Assembly: GCA_002350725.1 (NCBI GenBank)
Contig: DEFJ01000025.1
Coordinates: 4,891-68,890, forward strand
Length of the DNA: 64,000 bases
Direction of reading: 5' to 3'
DNA from: Cyanobacteria bacterium UBA2855
Lineage (GTDB): Bacteria > Cyanobacteriota > Vampirovibrionia > Gastranaerophilales > Gastranaerophilaceae
Part shown: piece after piece, positions 54,674 through 64,000 of the stretch
Layout of the letters: each line of letters begins with the position of its first letter
Numbering within the stretch: the first letter of the stretch is position 1
Notes under the pieces: model-generated
Told to the model about the DNA's origin: nothing
Databases searched by the model: none
The model's input: only the letters and a program-made list of their open reading frames with translations
Translations under genes and position numbers: made by a program

Positions 54674-55189
54674 ATGATAGAAATGAAAGTTATGGGTATC
54701 GCACTTGATACCAGAACGGGTTCCCCGATTGTTGTACTTCACGATAAAGAAAACAGAAGAGCTTTACCGATTTGGATTGGCTCTGCTGAAGCAAGTGCAA
54801 TTATTAGAAAAATCGAAAATCTTAACGTAGCTCGTCCTATGACCCACGATTTAATTATTAATGTTATAAAAGAAACCGGCTACACATTAGAAAAAGTCGA
54901 AATAAACGACGTTGAAAAAGAAACTTACTATTCAACTCTTTATCTGACAAATGATAACGGAGATACTATTGAAATTGACTCTCGCCCGTCAGATGCTATT
55001 GCTATCGCAATAAGAGTTGACGCACCAATTTTTGTTACGGCAAACGTTCTATCTAACGGTTCTGTTTCTACAGATTCAGCTAAAGACGAAGAAGAAGCTC
55101 AGGAATTTAAAAAATTTATTCAGGATATTAAGCCTTCAGACTTTGAAAAACTTTTAAAAGACAATGACCACCACGAAAGCGATCAATAA
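54674..55189 (+). CDS. bifunctional nuclease family protein (DUF151)
   Basis: 171 residues. VVLHDKENRRALPIWIGSAEA, ARPMTHDLIINVI and RPSDAIAIAIRVDAPIFV are family motifs; members have nuclease activity in plants and bacteria. The C-terminal acidic helix (DEEEAQEFKKFIQDIKPSD) is normal for the bacterial form. Confidence 0.9.
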   Translation: MIEMKVMGIALDTRTGSPIVVLHDKENRRALPIWIGSAEASAIIRKIENLNVARPMTHDLIINVIKETGYTLEKVEINDVEKETYYSTLYLTNDNGDTIEIDSRPSDAIAIAIRVDAPIFVTANVLSNGSVSTDSAKDEEEAQEFKKFIQDIKPSDFEKLLKDNDHHESDQ

Positions 55190-55291
55190 TTGTTAAAATT
55201 GTAACAAAAATTTCAAAAACTGAAATTTGCTAAATTATAAAATTTTTATATTAATGAAAGCAGAGAGAGAACAATTCAAGAGGTCAAGAAG

Positions 55292-55504
55292 TTGGATTAT
55301 TCGGTTAACGCTATACAGCAACAGTATCTTTTCAAGGTACAGCCTGTAAGCATTGATGAAAAACTTAATCAACACAACTATCAACAACAGCAACAACAGC
55401 CGTTGTCAGGTGTAAATCCGTTTACATCAAAATCATACAATCCGCTGTATCCGTCTGTTGAAAACAGTCCTACACTCGGGCACTCTTTAGATTTGCTCGG
55501 ATAA
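55292..55504 (+). CDS. small Gln-rich protein
   Basis: 70 residues starting at TTG 55292, with AGAGG about 9 nt upstream. Gln, Asn and Ser rich, with a QQQQQQ run and a Pro/Tyr-rich C-terminal half; probably disordered. No family recognised. It may pair with the similar small protein at 55652. Confidence 0.5.
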   Translation: MDYSVNAIQQQYLFKVQPVSIDEKLNQHNYQQQQQQPLSGVNPFTSKSYNPLYPSVENSPTLGHSLDLLG

Positions 55505-55651
55505 CTTTGCGTACCCGAAAATTATACTATTTGTCGATGTTTTAAGGTTTAAGACATCTCTTAATATTTCGTAATAATCGAGAGAGAATTACGCAATTTT
55601 TTATGCCTAAAATTGTTTATATATATGTAAGGAAAAATTAAGGGGTATTAT

Positions 55652-55870
55652 ATGTTTCCGAAAGTTGATTTAGGCGCACTCAATGTATTTGATTTAAGAC
55701 CTGCAAACACAAATTTTGACGCAGGGCTTAGAAAGAGTTTTGCCTATGCAAGCAACAATCCTTTTAATAACGGAAGCAATTATAATTTATCTCATCCAAG
55801 AGTAAATGATTCAGCAGGAGTAGACGGAGAATCACAAAACGGGAAAGTTTTACCGTATTTACTCGCATAA
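55652..55870 (+). CDS. small Asn/Gly-rich protein
   Basis: 72 residues, ATG 55652 behind AAGGGG. Asn, Gly and Ser rich with few hydrophobic residues; probably disordered. No family recognised. A terminator follows. Confidence 0.6.
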   Translation: MFPKVDLGALNVFDLRPANTNFDAGLRKSFAYASNNPFNNGSNYNLSHPRVNDSAGVDGESQNGKVLPYLLA

Positions 55871-55900
55871 AAAGTTTTATTGCAATCACGAAATAGAAAA

Positions 55901-55927
55901 AAACCGGCTTATTCATTAAGCCGGTTT
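55901..55927. terminator. bidirectional terminator between convergent genes
   Basis: An 11-bp perfect stem AAACCGGCTTA / TAAGCCGGTTT, 5-nt loop; on the minus strand it is followed by a T-rich tract, best placed for the TolC-fusion gene. Confidence 0.8.
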
Positions 55928-55974
55928 CTGGTTTTAATGCAAACTTCGAAAATATTTCGAGAGTCAACACCTTG

Positions 55975-58449
55975 TTAGAGTGAAAAGTCTTCTTCTTCAG
56001 GCAACACCTTTGGAATATCTAACATCCATTTTTTAGCTTTATCATTTGCCTTAGCCCAGTTAACAGCAAGTAATCCTCTCTGTACCCAAATAAGCTCTTT
56101 AAAGAACTCATACTGAGAATTTAGAGCATCAATTTTTGCCTGAAAATAAAGATGTTGAGCATCCGTTACCTGATCAATAGGAGCTTTACCAAGCAAATAT
56201 TTGTTCTTGACCATTTGATAATTTTCACCTTCAGCAAACATTGCCTTATAAGATTTTTCGATTATAAAGTACTTGGCAATCGCACGATTTACTACAGATC
56301 TAACCTTCATTTCAATCTCTGTATCAACCTGTTCCAAATAGGCATTCAATTCATTCAATTCGGACTTACATCTTGCAATCTCAGCAATCTTATGTCCGCC
56401 CTCTATCGGTTTCCATTGAGCACCAATAAAAAATCTGAAAGAGTTTTTATCCAAACCTAAATATGGAGAGCTTGCCCAGGCAGCACGCCCCATAGGATTC
56501 ATCATACCACCCATAACACCTGATTGAACGGCTTTAATCTGATTATGTCCAGCATCTTCATAAGGAATATTCCTATCAAATTGGGTTTGGTACTCTAATG
56601 ACATTTTCGCATTTGGCATTACAAATTTTTGTGCATAATTAGACATTTCTGCCTTTTTCATAGCAATTGCAGCTTTCAACTTGGTGGTTTCAGGTGACAA
56701 ATAAATAACCTCATCTATCAACATTTCAGTAAACTTTTCAAGTTTTTGCGGATTTCTGACGTGGTCTATGATATGAACATCTGAAGAGAAAAACGCCGGA
56801 TCACTTGCTGTTAACGGAGCAAGTGTAAAATCCGTCTTTTGGTCTTTATGAAGCAATTTATTTATATGAATTTTTATATTCTTATGCTCAGCTTTCATTG
56901 ATAATAATTTTTTCTCAGCTTCACTTACTTCACCTGCCCATCGCAAAATCTCTTCAGTACCGCACTTACCGGTTTTTTCACGAACACGTGCAATAGCGAG
57001 ATTTTCTCTCACTTCTCTAACGTATTCTTCTTGAACCTTAATCATATTTTCTAACATTAAAGTTTCAATATATAAGTTTGCAGTCTGATATTCAGTATTA
57101 GCTTTTGTTAATGCGGCTTCGGCTTTATCAAATTTCAATTTTTTATGTTTTACAATAATATTTGTAACCAAATCAGGAGAATACAAAACCTGATCCATAC
57201 CAACAGTAAAAGCACCTGCACGAGTCGGAATATCGGAATATGAAGTTGCATAATCACTGTTATACGTCTGATACCCCAAATCCAATCTCAATGTCGGTAG
57301 ATATCTTAAATAGGAACTTGCAACAGAACGTCGTGCCGCACTTATTAAGTATCTTTTTCTGGCAATATCAAGGTTACTCTCGTCTAATGAGGTTAAAAGC
57401 ATATCCAGATTATAAACAGGTAATTTCTTGTGAGAAATTATAGTCGAATTATTCAACAATCTTAATGGAGCTACATAACCAACCATTTCCGCAGTATCAG
57501 AATTAAAGAAAATCACCTTATCATCATAAAAAGGAATTTTTTCATTCTTTACAACGTTACCGTGCAAAACTCCGTGGATATTAAACGATGTCGCTTCAGC
57601 AAGTTTTCGGTCAACATCAAATGCCGAAGTTCCAAGCATTGCGCCTAAATCAACATCCTCTTTTCCAACAGCAGCATATGACGGTAATTTCTTTAAATTT
57701 ATATAATTATATAATTCCTGTCTTTGAGCAGCCGACAAATTAAATAGCGGGGTAACATACACGCCGTCAATATTTGACGGAATCTTTGATAAAGATGCTT
57801 TCAAATTAGAATTTATAGGAACAACTACAAAACCTAGATTGCAATTTTTCTCTCTCAATTTCTTTGTAATTATACCATTCCAATCAGATTGAGTTTTATA
57901 AAAATTCTCATTTATAAGAATTGCAACCTTCTTCATATCAGGAACTAATCTTTGAAAAGTCACAAAATCATTTACAGATTGTTGTACCGGATTAAAGAAT
58001 TTATCTCCAAAATCTCTAAGACCGTATTGATCAATTGTCACAACGTACTTATTTTTATTTTTCTTACTTGCGTAATATTCACTGGACATATAGCCTAAAG
58101 ATATTACCATTAACGCTCTTGAAGATAACGCCTTATTAGACGCATTTATAGCCCCCTGTTTTGTCCAATCGCCGGTATAAACCAATTCTTTTGGAAAAAC
58201 AGCTTTGTAATCAGGCAACAAAGATTTTGTAATCGTAGTTTGGAAAGTTTTTAACACCTCTGTATTTTTATCAGACGGTCCGTCCAAAACAAATGCAAAC
58301 TCAATAGATCTTGCATTTGGTGCCGCTTGCAATGTTTTTTGCTGTGGTCTTGGCATATTCGGATTAATTTTTGCCGCAAAAGTCATGCCCCCACTATACG
58401 TAAACGCCAGCATGCCAGCTAACACCAAGCTCAATAACCTTTTAATCAT
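55975..58449 (-). CDS. substrate-binding-like domain fused to TolC-family outer-membrane channel
   Basis: 824 residues. Signal peptide (MIKRLLSLVLAGMLAFTYSG). Residues about 45-330 resemble ABC-type periplasmic binding proteins (SIEFAFVLDGPSDKN, MVISLGYMSSEYYA, DGVYVTPLFNLSAAQRQEL, LPSYAAVGKEDVDLGAMLG). Residues about 345-824 match the TolC helical hairpin and barrel pattern (repeated long helices; SVASSYLRYLPTLRLDLGY and later NAKMSLEYQTQFDRN). It would form an outer-membrane efflux channel with an extra periplasmic domain. AAGGAG before the ATG. No inner-membrane partner is adjacent. Confidence 0.78.
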   Translation of the reverse strand: MIKRLLSLVLAGMLAFTYSGGMTFAAKINPNMPRPQQKTLQAAPNARSIEFAFVLDGPSDKNTEVLKTFQTTITKSLLPDYKAVFPKELVYTGDWTKQGAINASNKALSSRALMVISLGYMSSEYYASKKNKNKYVVTIDQYGLRDFGDKFFNPVQQSVNDFVTFQRLVPDMKKVAILINENFYKTQSDWNGIITKKLREKNCNLGFVVVPINSNLKASLSKIPSNIDGVYVTPLFNLSAAQRQELYNYINLKKLPSYAAVGKEDVDLGAMLGTSAFDVDRKLAEATSFNIHGVLHGNVVKNEKIPFYDDKVIFFNSDTAEMVGYVAPLRLLNNSTIISHKKLPVYNLDMLLTSLDESNLDIARKRYLISAARRSVASSYLRYLPTLRLDLGYQTYNSDYATSYSDIPTRAGAFTVGMDQVLYSPDLVTNIIVKHKKLKFDKAEAALTKANTEYQTANLYIETLMLENMIKVQEEYVREVRENLAIARVREKTGKCGTEEILRWAGEVSEAEKKLLSMKAEHKNIKIHINKLLHKDQKTDFTLAPLTASDPAFFSSDVHIIDHVRNPQKLEKFTEMLIDEVIYLSPETTKLKAAIAMKKAEMSNYAQKFVMPNAKMSLEYQTQFDRNIPYEDAGHNQIKAVQSGVMGGMMNPMGRAAWASSPYLGLDKNSFRFFIGAQWKPIEGGHKIAEIARCKSELNELNAYLEQVDTEIEMKVRSVVNRAIAKYFIIEKSYKAMFAEGENYQMVKNKYLLGKAPIDQVTDAQHLYFQAKIDALNSQYEFFKELIWVQRGLLAVNWAKANDKAKKWMLDIPKVLPEEEDFSL

Positions 58450-58562
58450 CCCTCTCTACTCCTTAATATAAAAAATAAACAACTATTTATGAGATAAATA
58501 TATCAGTAAAGTTTACACATGTCAAAAATTTAATACAAAGTTTTAAGATTTGTAGACAAATT

Positions 58563-58601
58563 AAAAGGCAGATTCAATAAATACTTTTGAACCTGCCTTT
58601 T
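58563..58601 (-). terminator. intrinsic terminator of adhE
   Basis: AAAAGGCAG / CTGCCTTTT plus TTCAA / TTGAA stem with one mismatch, just after the adhE stop; T-rich on the minus strand. Confidence 0.75.
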
Positions 58602-58618
58602 ATAATATTAGTTAATTA

Positions 58619-61321
58619 CTATTTTTTGGACGATTTTGAAGCTTTTGAAGATGATTTATAATAATCTCTTACAACACCTTCATACGCATCCAAATAAATA
58701 GCCTTGATATCGCTCATCAAAGGATAAGCAGGGTTAGCACCCGTGCATTGATCGTCAAATGCTAATTCAACCATTTCGTCTAACTTAGACATAAATTCGT
58801 CTTCCGAAATACCGAAATCTCTGATTGAATTAGGAAGATTGATTGCCTTCATCAATTTATCAATTGCCTTTATGTACAATTCAACCTTTTCGTCATTTGT
58901 CTTACCGCCTAAGCCAAGTTCATCAGCAATTTGACCATATTTTTCTTTTGCATTAGGGAACTTGTACTGAGGGAATGTTGCTTGTTTGTGCGGATAATCA
59001 ACAGCGTTATATTTGATAACTTGTCTGATTAACAATGCGTTAGCAACACCATGAGGTACGTGGAACATTGCACCCAATTTATGAGCCATTGAGTGACATA
59101 ATCCTAAGAATGAATTTGCAAATGCCATACCCGCAATAGTAGCGGCATAATGCATTTTTTCTCTTGCAATAGGATCATTTGCGCCTTCTTTCCATGATCT
59201 TTCCAAATATCTGAATACTAATTTACAAGCCTCTAAAGCATTTGAATTTGTAAAGTTTGTAGCCATACAAGAAACATAAGCTTCTGTTGCGTGAACAAGA
59301 GCATCAATACCGGATGCTGCAGTTAATCCTCTAGGCATACCATCAACATAATTCGGGTCAATAATAGCCATTGTCGGAGTTAGTGCATAATCCGCAATTG
59401 CATATTTAACCTGAGATTCATCATCCGTAATAATTGCAAACGGAGTAACTTCCGAACCTGTACCTGATGTTGTAGGAATAGCAACCATAGTTGCTTTAGC
59501 ACCTAAATCAGGAATAGAACAAATTCTCTTTCTGATATCCATAAATCTCATAGAAATATCAGAGAAGTCAGTTTCCGGATGTTCATACATCAACCACATA
59601 ATTTTAGCAGCATCCATCGGAGAACCGCCACCCAAAGCGATAATTACATCAGGCTCATACGGCTTAATAATTTCCATAGCCTGTCTGATTGTAGACAATG
59701 TTGGATCCGGCTTAACATCAAAGAAGATTTGATGATCAATACCAATATCATCCAATACTCTAACTATACTATCAACAGCTCCTGAATTGAATAAGAATCT
59801 GTCTGTAACAATGAATGCACGTTTTTTACCTTTAAGCTCACGAAGTGCCAAATCAACAGCACCACGTTTGAAATAAACTTTTGGCGGAACCTTAAACCAG
59901 AGCATATTTTCTCTCCTTTCAGCAACTGTCTTGTAGTTAAGTAAGTGTTCAACACCGATATTACCGGATACAGCGTTACCGCCCCAAGAACCGCAACCAA
60001 GTGAAAGTGACGGTTCAAGTTTGAAGTTGTACAAATCACCGATACCACCTTGTGATGATGGTGAATTGATTAAAACTCTGCAAGATGGCATAAGTTCTGC
60101 GTACATATTAACTCTATCTTGTTTTCTTGTATCAGTATAAAGAACAGATGTATGTCCGGCACCACCTTTTGATACCAATTCGTAAGCCATTTCAGTAGCT
60201 TGTTTAAAGTCTTTGGCTTTATACATTGTAAGAATTGGTGATAGTTTTTCTCTTGAGAACGGATCGTTCCAATCAACAGAAGGTCTTTCCGCCAACAGAA
60301 TCTTAGAATACTCAGGAATTTTAAAACCTGATAATTCAGCAATTTTATATGCTGATTGACCAACAATTGCCGGATGAGCCGTACCTCTGTTAGGATCGAT
60401 GAACGGTAAATCCATCATTTTCTTTTCTTCAGCTTTGCTTACAAGGTAAGCACCTCTGTACAAAAATTCTTTCTTAACTTCTTCATATACATCTTCAACA
60501 ACAACAACAGATTGTTCAGAAGCACAAATCATACCGTTATCGAAAGTTTTAGACATAATAATTGAAGATACAGCCATTTTAATATCAGCAGTTTCGTCTA
60601 TAACAGCAGAAGTATTACCGGGTCCGACACCTAACGCAGGGTTACCTGAAGAATACGCTGCTTTAACCATCCCAGGACCGCCTGTAGCCAAAATACAAGC
60701 AACATCAGGGTGTTTCATCAACTGACCTGATAATTCAACAGACGGAACATCAATCCAACCGATAATATCAGCCGGAGCACCAGCTTTAACTGCAGCATCC
60801 AAAACAACTTTTGCCGCCGCAATTGTAGATTTTGTTGCTCTCGGATGTGGTGAAAAGATAATTGCATTTCTTGTTTTTAAAGCAATTAAAGATTTAAAAA
60901 TAGCAGTTGATGTAGGGTTAGTTGTAGGAATAATACCAGCAATAATACCTAAAGGTTCTGCTACAATCTTTGTACCGTTTGCAATATCTTCTTTTATAAT
61001 ACCGCAAGTCTTTGCGTTCTTATGTTTGTTATAAATGTATTCTGATGCAAAGTGATTCTTGATAATTTTATCTTCAAGAACACCCATACCTGTTTCTTCA
61101 ACAGCCATTCTGGCAAGAGGAATACGAGCCTTGTCTGCTGCAGTAGCAGCAGCTTTAAATATTGCATCAACTTTTTCTTGAGAGAAAGTTGAGTAAATTT
61201 TTTGAGCCTTTTTTACTCTTTCAATGAGTAATTCAAATTGCTCAGCTGAATCAACAACGCTTGATTTATTTAAAGCCTTTTCAAGCTTATCAACCGTTTT
61301 CTTTGTGCTTTTTGTTGCCAT
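58619..61321 (-). CDS. adhE: bifunctional acetaldehyde-CoA/alcohol dehydrogenase
   Basis: 900 residues from ATG 61321 (AAGGAG 9 nt upstream; the earlier ATG at 61387 has no ribosome binding site). N-terminal aldehyde dehydrogenase with [13 protein letters not shown] (catalytic Cys); C-terminal iron alcohol dehydrogenase with [27 protein letters not shown] and [18 protein letters not shown]. It reduces acetyl-CoA via acetaldehyde to ethanol, regenerating NAD. The promoter carries a Rex operator. A leader hairpin with 8-bp arms (61372-61379 with 61410-61417) lies in the 5' UTR. Confidence 0.96.
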   Translation of the reverse strand: MATKSTKKTVDKLEKALNKSSVVDSAEQFELLIERVKKAQKIYSTFSQEKVDAIFKAAATAADKARIPLARMAVEETGMGVLEDKIIKNHFASEYIYNKHKNAKTCGIIKEDIANGTKIVAEPLGIIAGIIPTTNPTSTAIFKSLIALKTRNAIIFSPHPRATKSTIAAAKVVLDAAVKAGAPADIIGWIDVPSVELSGQLMKHPDVACILATGGPGMVKAAYSSGNPALGVGPGNTSAVIDETADIKMAVSSIIMSKTFDNGMICASEQSVVVVEDVYEEVKKEFLYRGAYLVSKAEEKKMMDLPFIDPNRGTAHPAIVGQSAYKIAELSGFKIPEYSKILLAERPSVDWNDPFSREKLSPILTMYKAKDFKQATEMAYELVSKGGAGHTSVLYTDTRKQDRVNMYAELMPSCRVLINSPSSQGGIGDLYNFKLEPSLSLGCGSWGGNAVSGNIGVEHLLNYKTVAERRENMLWFKVPPKVYFKRGAVDLALRELKGKKRAFIVTDRFLFNSGAVDSIVRVLDDIGIDHQIFFDVKPDPTLSTIRQAMEIIKPYEPDVIIALGGGSPMDAAKIMWLMYEHPETDFSDISMRFMDIRKRICSIPDLGAKATMVAIPTTSGTGSEVTPFAIITDDESQVKYAIADYALTPTMAIIDPNYVDGMPRGLTAASGIDALVHATEAYVSCMATNFTNSNALEACKLVFRYLERSWKEGANDPIAREKMHYAATIAGMAFANSFLGLCHSMAHKLGAMFHVPHGVANALLIRQVIKYNAVDYPHKQATFPQYKFPNAKEKYGQIADELGLGGKTNDEKVELYIKAIDKLMKAINLPNSIRDFGISEDEFMSKLDEMVELAFDDQCTGANPAYPLMSDIKAIYLDAYEGVVRDYYKSSSKASKSSKK

Positions 61322-61432
61322 AAATTCATTCTCCTTTATAAAATGATATTTGATTAACCTTCCGTCATATATCATGCTACCTGTCATCTGAGTATTTTTG
61401 GGGTTAAAATAGCATGACTAAATGTTTTGTAT

Positions 61433-61450
61433 TCGTGAATTATTTCACAA
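61433..61450. promoter_or_regulatory. Rex operator upstream of adhE
   Basis: On the minus strand TTGTGAAATAATTCACGA; the Rex consensus is TTGTGAA-N4-TTCACAA, so 13 of 14 specified bases match. It begins about at the predicted transcription start, ideal for repression by the NADH-sensing repressor Rex. Confidence 0.8.
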
Positions 61451-61454
61451 ATAC

Positions 61455-61483
61455 ATTCTACATCAAATATCATCAAAAATCAA
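61455..61483 (-). promoter_or_regulatory. adhE promoter
   Basis: On the minus strand TTGATT (61478-61483), 17 bp, TAGAAT (61455-61460). Confidence 0.7.
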
Positions 61484-61534
61484 GTGTATTTTTTACAATC
61501 TTTATCTAATTTTAATATCACAAAATTTAGATAA

Positions 61535-61900
61535 TTAGGAGAATAAATCTTTTATAGAACCTATCATATCTTTTATGGAACCTAAGGCAGTAGTTACCCC
61601 TTCAGCCGTCATCGCAGGCTTTTGCTGTTGGTATGCCATTTCTTGCATTTGTTTTTGCATCATCAAGTATTCAAAATCACTGCGGTTCATCCCCATAGCC
61701 GATGCGCGATTCCAATAATCCTGCTGCATGGCATCAATATTATAAGATTGACGCAAATCAAACCTTTGAGCTTGAGAAGTTTTTGTTATATCAACACGCC
61801 CGTTAGCTTTACGCACAGGATTAGCACTACCGTACGCACCTGTCATACTGCGCATTAGTGATGCATTCATCATTTGTGTTGAACCTGAGCCAAAAACCAT
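61535..61900 (-). CDS. small Met/Gln-rich protein, unknown
   Basis: 121 residues from ATG 61900 (AAGGAG upstream; the longer ORF start at 62005 has no ribosome binding site and its hydrophobic lead is probably an artefact). MVFGSGSTQMMNASLMRSMT then a Gln/Met-rich helix (EYLMMQKQMQEMAYQQQ) and a C-terminal amphipathic helix. No signal peptide or family match. Confidence 0.65.
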   Translation of the reverse strand: MVFGSGSTQMMNASLMRSMTGAYGSANPVRKANGRVDITKTSQAQRFDLRQSYNIDAMQQDYWNRASAMGMNRSDFEYLMMQKQMQEMAYQQQKPAMTAEGVTTALGSIKDMIGSIKDLFS

Positions 61901-62137
61901 GGTTTTGCGTCTCCTTGAATTATATATAGTAATACTCTTACTCTCTATGAGTCTACATATATATAAAAACATTATAACAAAAAAAATTGCCCTTTTAAAG
62001 TACACCCGATAAGGCTTTTAGCCCGAAATGTACGCCACAAGCGGATATATACTATTTATATACTTTAAAGATTTTTGTTACAAAAATTAATATAAACAGA
62101 TGAATGAGAATTTCGAGATTTGTAATAATATGAAACT
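61901..62137. other. 237-bp intergenic region
   Basis: Holds a TATAAT promoter for the minus-strand gene at 61535 (near 61974-61979) and GGCTTTTAGCC (about 62013-62023) that can form a small hairpin; nothing else recognised. Confidence 0.4.
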
Positions 62138-62839
62138 ATGAAAAATTTTTTAGAAAGCATGAAACAAAAGGTTCTTGAGCGGAAGAAAAAAGCTGCAATA
62201 CAGGAGTTTAAAAAAAGAGGTACTAAATATTCAGGCAGTACCGGTAAAAGTGTTATCACCGGAAATGAAACACTTACTCTAAGCACGAAAACAAATGAAC
62301 TTATAAAACAAGTAAAAGAAGAAGTTAACAATATACACAAAGAAACAAAAAACGATCCCGAAAACTTGTTAAAATATATAGAGGAACAAGGAACAAAGGT
62401 TTATAGAGTACATAATGCCTCTAAAATTCTTGAACAAGTAAAAGAGCATACCGGATTTATAACTTCGTTAGAAGGCGGAAAAGCTTTATATATAAATACA
62501 ATTACAGGGGAAATGGGTTTAAAGACAAAACCAATGTTTATAATAAATGATGACACTGAAATTGACTATTATTTGTTGCTAAGGGAATTTTATCTTTGGT
62601 ATTCAATGCAAAAGGGTTTAGACGGATTTGATTATAAAACACAAGAATTATTTAAGAAGAACTTCCGCAGCAAAGGGACAAGCGGAATGGAGAATTTAAA
62701 ATTTGAAGAAATGGGTGCTTTAAAAGAAGCTATAGCAAGAGATTCTGAAGCAAACGAATTTGTAATGGAGATATTACGCCATACAGAAGGTGGCGCTAAC
62801 GTCATGAAAAAAATGCAAGAAGGCGGAGCAGATATTTAA
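62138..62839 (+). CDS. hypothetical protein, predicted leaderless
   Basis: 233 residues. The N-terminus is basic and helical (MKQKVLERKKKAAIQEFKKR), followed by a mixed region with FITSLEGGKALYINTITGEM and an aromatic segment (DYYLLLREFYLWYSMQKG). No family recognised. The -10 TAATAT (62126-62131) is 6 nt before the ATG and there is no Shine-Dalgarno. It converges with the metal permease gene. Confidence 0.6.
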   Translation: MKNFLESMKQKVLERKKKAAIQEFKKRGTKYSGSTGKSVITGNETLTLSTKTNELIKQVKEEVNNIHKETKNDPENLLKYIEEQGTKVYRVHNASKILEQVKEHTGFITSLEGGKALYINTITGEMGLKTKPMFIINDDTEIDYYLLLREFYLWYSMQKGLDGFDYKTQELFKKNFRSKGTSGMENLKFEEMGALKEAIARDSEANEFVMEILRHTEGGANVMKKMQEGGADI

Positions 62840-62858
62840 TTTATTCGAATAGAAATAT

Positions 62859-63746
62859 TTAATGAATAAGCGGGGAAATCAATTGAAGAGCTTCTCCGCA
62901 GATAATACTTATTAAAAGAAGTATTATAACAATACGAAGATTATTTTTTAATCTACCGCCACGCAACAGTACAAGCAAGCCCAGACCGCCGTTTGACAAA
63001 AGTCCTGCCATAGCGGCACCAAAGGTAATAGTACCTTTCAGCATAAGAACAGTAATCGCAACAGATACGGCGCAATTAGGAATTAAGCCTATAAATGCAG
63101 TTATGATTGGTTGAACATATTTTAGAGTTAAAACCCCATTTTGATAAAAGTCTACAATTTTATTTCCGTCAAATATAAAATTAAGAATCAAAGTTATAAT
63201 TAAAATGAATATAAAAATTTCGAATGTATGTTTTAAAGAGTGCCACGCAACTTCTCTTTTACTTGGGCGTCCAACGCATTCCGCACCTTCTTCTGATTTT
63301 TCCGGAGCCTTAACATCACGCAGAACAGGTTTATAGATTTTATCAATTAAATATCCTGCAGGAATTGCAACAAGAAGTTTTATTGCAATAACAGGAATAA
63401 TATATTTATATTTATCAGGATGAGCAATAAGAACAGGTAAAGCCTCATCCGAAGTCGCCAAATAAATAGCAATCAAAGTACCCATAGAAATATATCTTCT
63501 TACAAAAAGGGTACTGGCAATTACAGAAAAGCCGCATTGAGGAATTATAGAAACCAAACTGCCCAGAACAGGACCGCTGGCTTCGGAGTATCTGACGAAA
63601 CGTTTTACCTTATCGGAATAATAGTGTTCAAAAAGTTCGATAAAAACAAAAATTACAAACAAAAATGGTAGTATAATCAAACTATCCGCTATTGCATCCG
63701 CAATCCACTCTGCTAAACCAAGGTGTTCAAATAATTCTTCCAGCAT
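62859..63746 (-). CDS. ArsP_2-type (putative 10-TM heavy-metal) permease
   Basis: 295 residues, about eight to ten membrane segments in two similar halves. Conserved cysteines lie in VSIIPQCGFSVIAST and FIGLIPNCAVSVAIT, the duplicated motif of the putative heavy-metal exporter family (also annotated as putative manganese or arsenic efflux). Likely metal or metalloid export; the substrate is unknown. Confidence 0.75.
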   Translation of the reverse strand: MLEELFEHLGLAEWIADAIADSLIILPFLFVIFVFIELFEHYYSDKVKRFVRYSEASGPVLGSLVSIIPQCGFSVIASTLFVRRYISMGTLIAIYLATSDEALPVLIAHPDKYKYIIPVIAIKLLVAIPAGYLIDKIYKPVLRDVKAPEKSEEGAECVGRPSKREVAWHSLKHTFEIFIFILIITLILNFIFDGNKIVDFYQNGVLTLKYVQPIITAFIGLIPNCAVSVAITVLMLKGTITFGAAMAGLLSNGGLGLLVLLRGGRLKNNLRIVIILLLISIICGEALQLISPLIH

Positions 63747-63878
63747 AAAAACTTCTCCGATAATAATATCAATAATACTATAGAAAGTAATCAGGTCAAA
63801 TTGTTAAGCGTGATTGGGAAATATTTAAAAGAATTTTTGCAAAGGAAAGATTTTGTGATAGAATAAGGATACGAACTA

Positions 63879-63950
63879 TGCGGAAGTAATTCAGTGGTAG
63901 AATGCAACCTTCCCAAGGTTGACGTCGCGGGTTCGAGTCCCGTCTTCCGC
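63879..63950 (+). tRNA. tRNA-Gly(CCC)
   Basis: 72-nt cloverleaf: acceptor GCGGAAG/CTTCCGC, anticodon arm CAACC-TTCCCAA-GGTTG (anticodon CCC), T arm CGGG-TTCGAGT-CCCG. Discriminator U, no encoded CCA. TTTTT follows. Confidence 0.95.
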
Positions 63951-64000
63951 TTTTTGAAAACAAAATATTTTGGATATGGACGAGAACCCACAAGGCGGAG

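Noticed and set aside
63791..63993. Minus-strand ORFs over the tRNA (containing TGLEPATSTLGRLHS and RRDSNPRRQPWEG)
   Set aside because: These are the familiar spurious peptides translated from the antisense of a tRNA gene; the tRNA-Gly explains the sequence.

Overview
The window is AT-rich DNA from a Gram-negative-type anaerobe. Outer-membrane and fermentative genes (a TolC-like fusion, an MsbA-type exporter, AdhE, a 2-oxoacid:ferredoxin oxidoreductase) sit beside a GH57/DUF3536 glycosidase and a family of proteins starting MGMAASQAR. This combination best fits a gut-type Vampirovibrionia (Melainabacteria, Gastranaerophilales). The assignment is inference from gene content, because no rRNA or other phylogenetic marker was compared.

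Layout. 1-3974: most of a very large coiled-coil protein on the minus strand, cut by the window edge. 4159-6778: four-subunit ferredoxin-dependent 2-oxoacid oxidoreductase operon. 6884-8676: small unknown genes and the CCA-adding enzyme. 8687-11651: unknown proteins of the MGM family with a glycine-rich partner. 11901-18199: ribosomal protein S1, GH57 glycosidase, an exported protein and a DXS-like enzyme. 18219-25977: GGDEF/HD-GYP regulator, zinc-ribbon protein, corrinoid adenosyltransferase, 5-formyl-THF cyclo-ligase, DNA polymerase I and RsmI. 26001-38895: cell-envelope block (DUF2142 membrane protein, LeuS, MsbA-type exporter, two GT8 transferases, a HAD-like protein, acetyltransferase, signal peptidase I, polyprenyl synthase). 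38933-39158: three identical 33-bp repeats. 39236-42678: second MGMAASQ paralogue, a putative metalloprotease and a small protein. 43053-45935: unknown three-gene operon behind a cobalamin riboswitch. 45997-52910: DUF4145-like membrane protein, TPR protein, acyl-CoA synthetase, RbfA, TruB, two cell-surface proteins and a HicB-like protein. 52913-64000: GT2 transferase, tiny helix-turn-helix-like protein beside a 40-bp palindrome, TSCPD protein, bifunctional nuclease, TolC fusion, AdhE with a Rex operator, small unknowns, an ArsP_2-type metal permease and tRNA-Gly(CCC).

Three regulatory themes stand out. (1) Four transcription units encoding MGM-family proteins and a putative metalloprotease carry promoters that look like flagellar sigma-28 (FliA/SigD) promoters. 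With the flagellin-like layout of the MGMAASQ proteins (conserved ends, variable middle, no signal peptide), this suggests a co-regulated set of non-classically exported surface proteins. (2) A cobalamin riboswitch with an intrinsic terminator that overlaps the ribosome binding site controls three genes of unknown function. (3) Several genes have a -10 box only 6-7 nt from the start codon and no Shine-Dalgarno sequence, which predicts leaderless mRNAs.

Metabolically, the oxidoreductase, AdhE under predicted NADH-responsive Rex control, and the lack of respiratory genes here point to fermentation. Many computed longest-ORF starts are too early; starts given here were moved to the ATG supported by a ribosome binding site or promoter.
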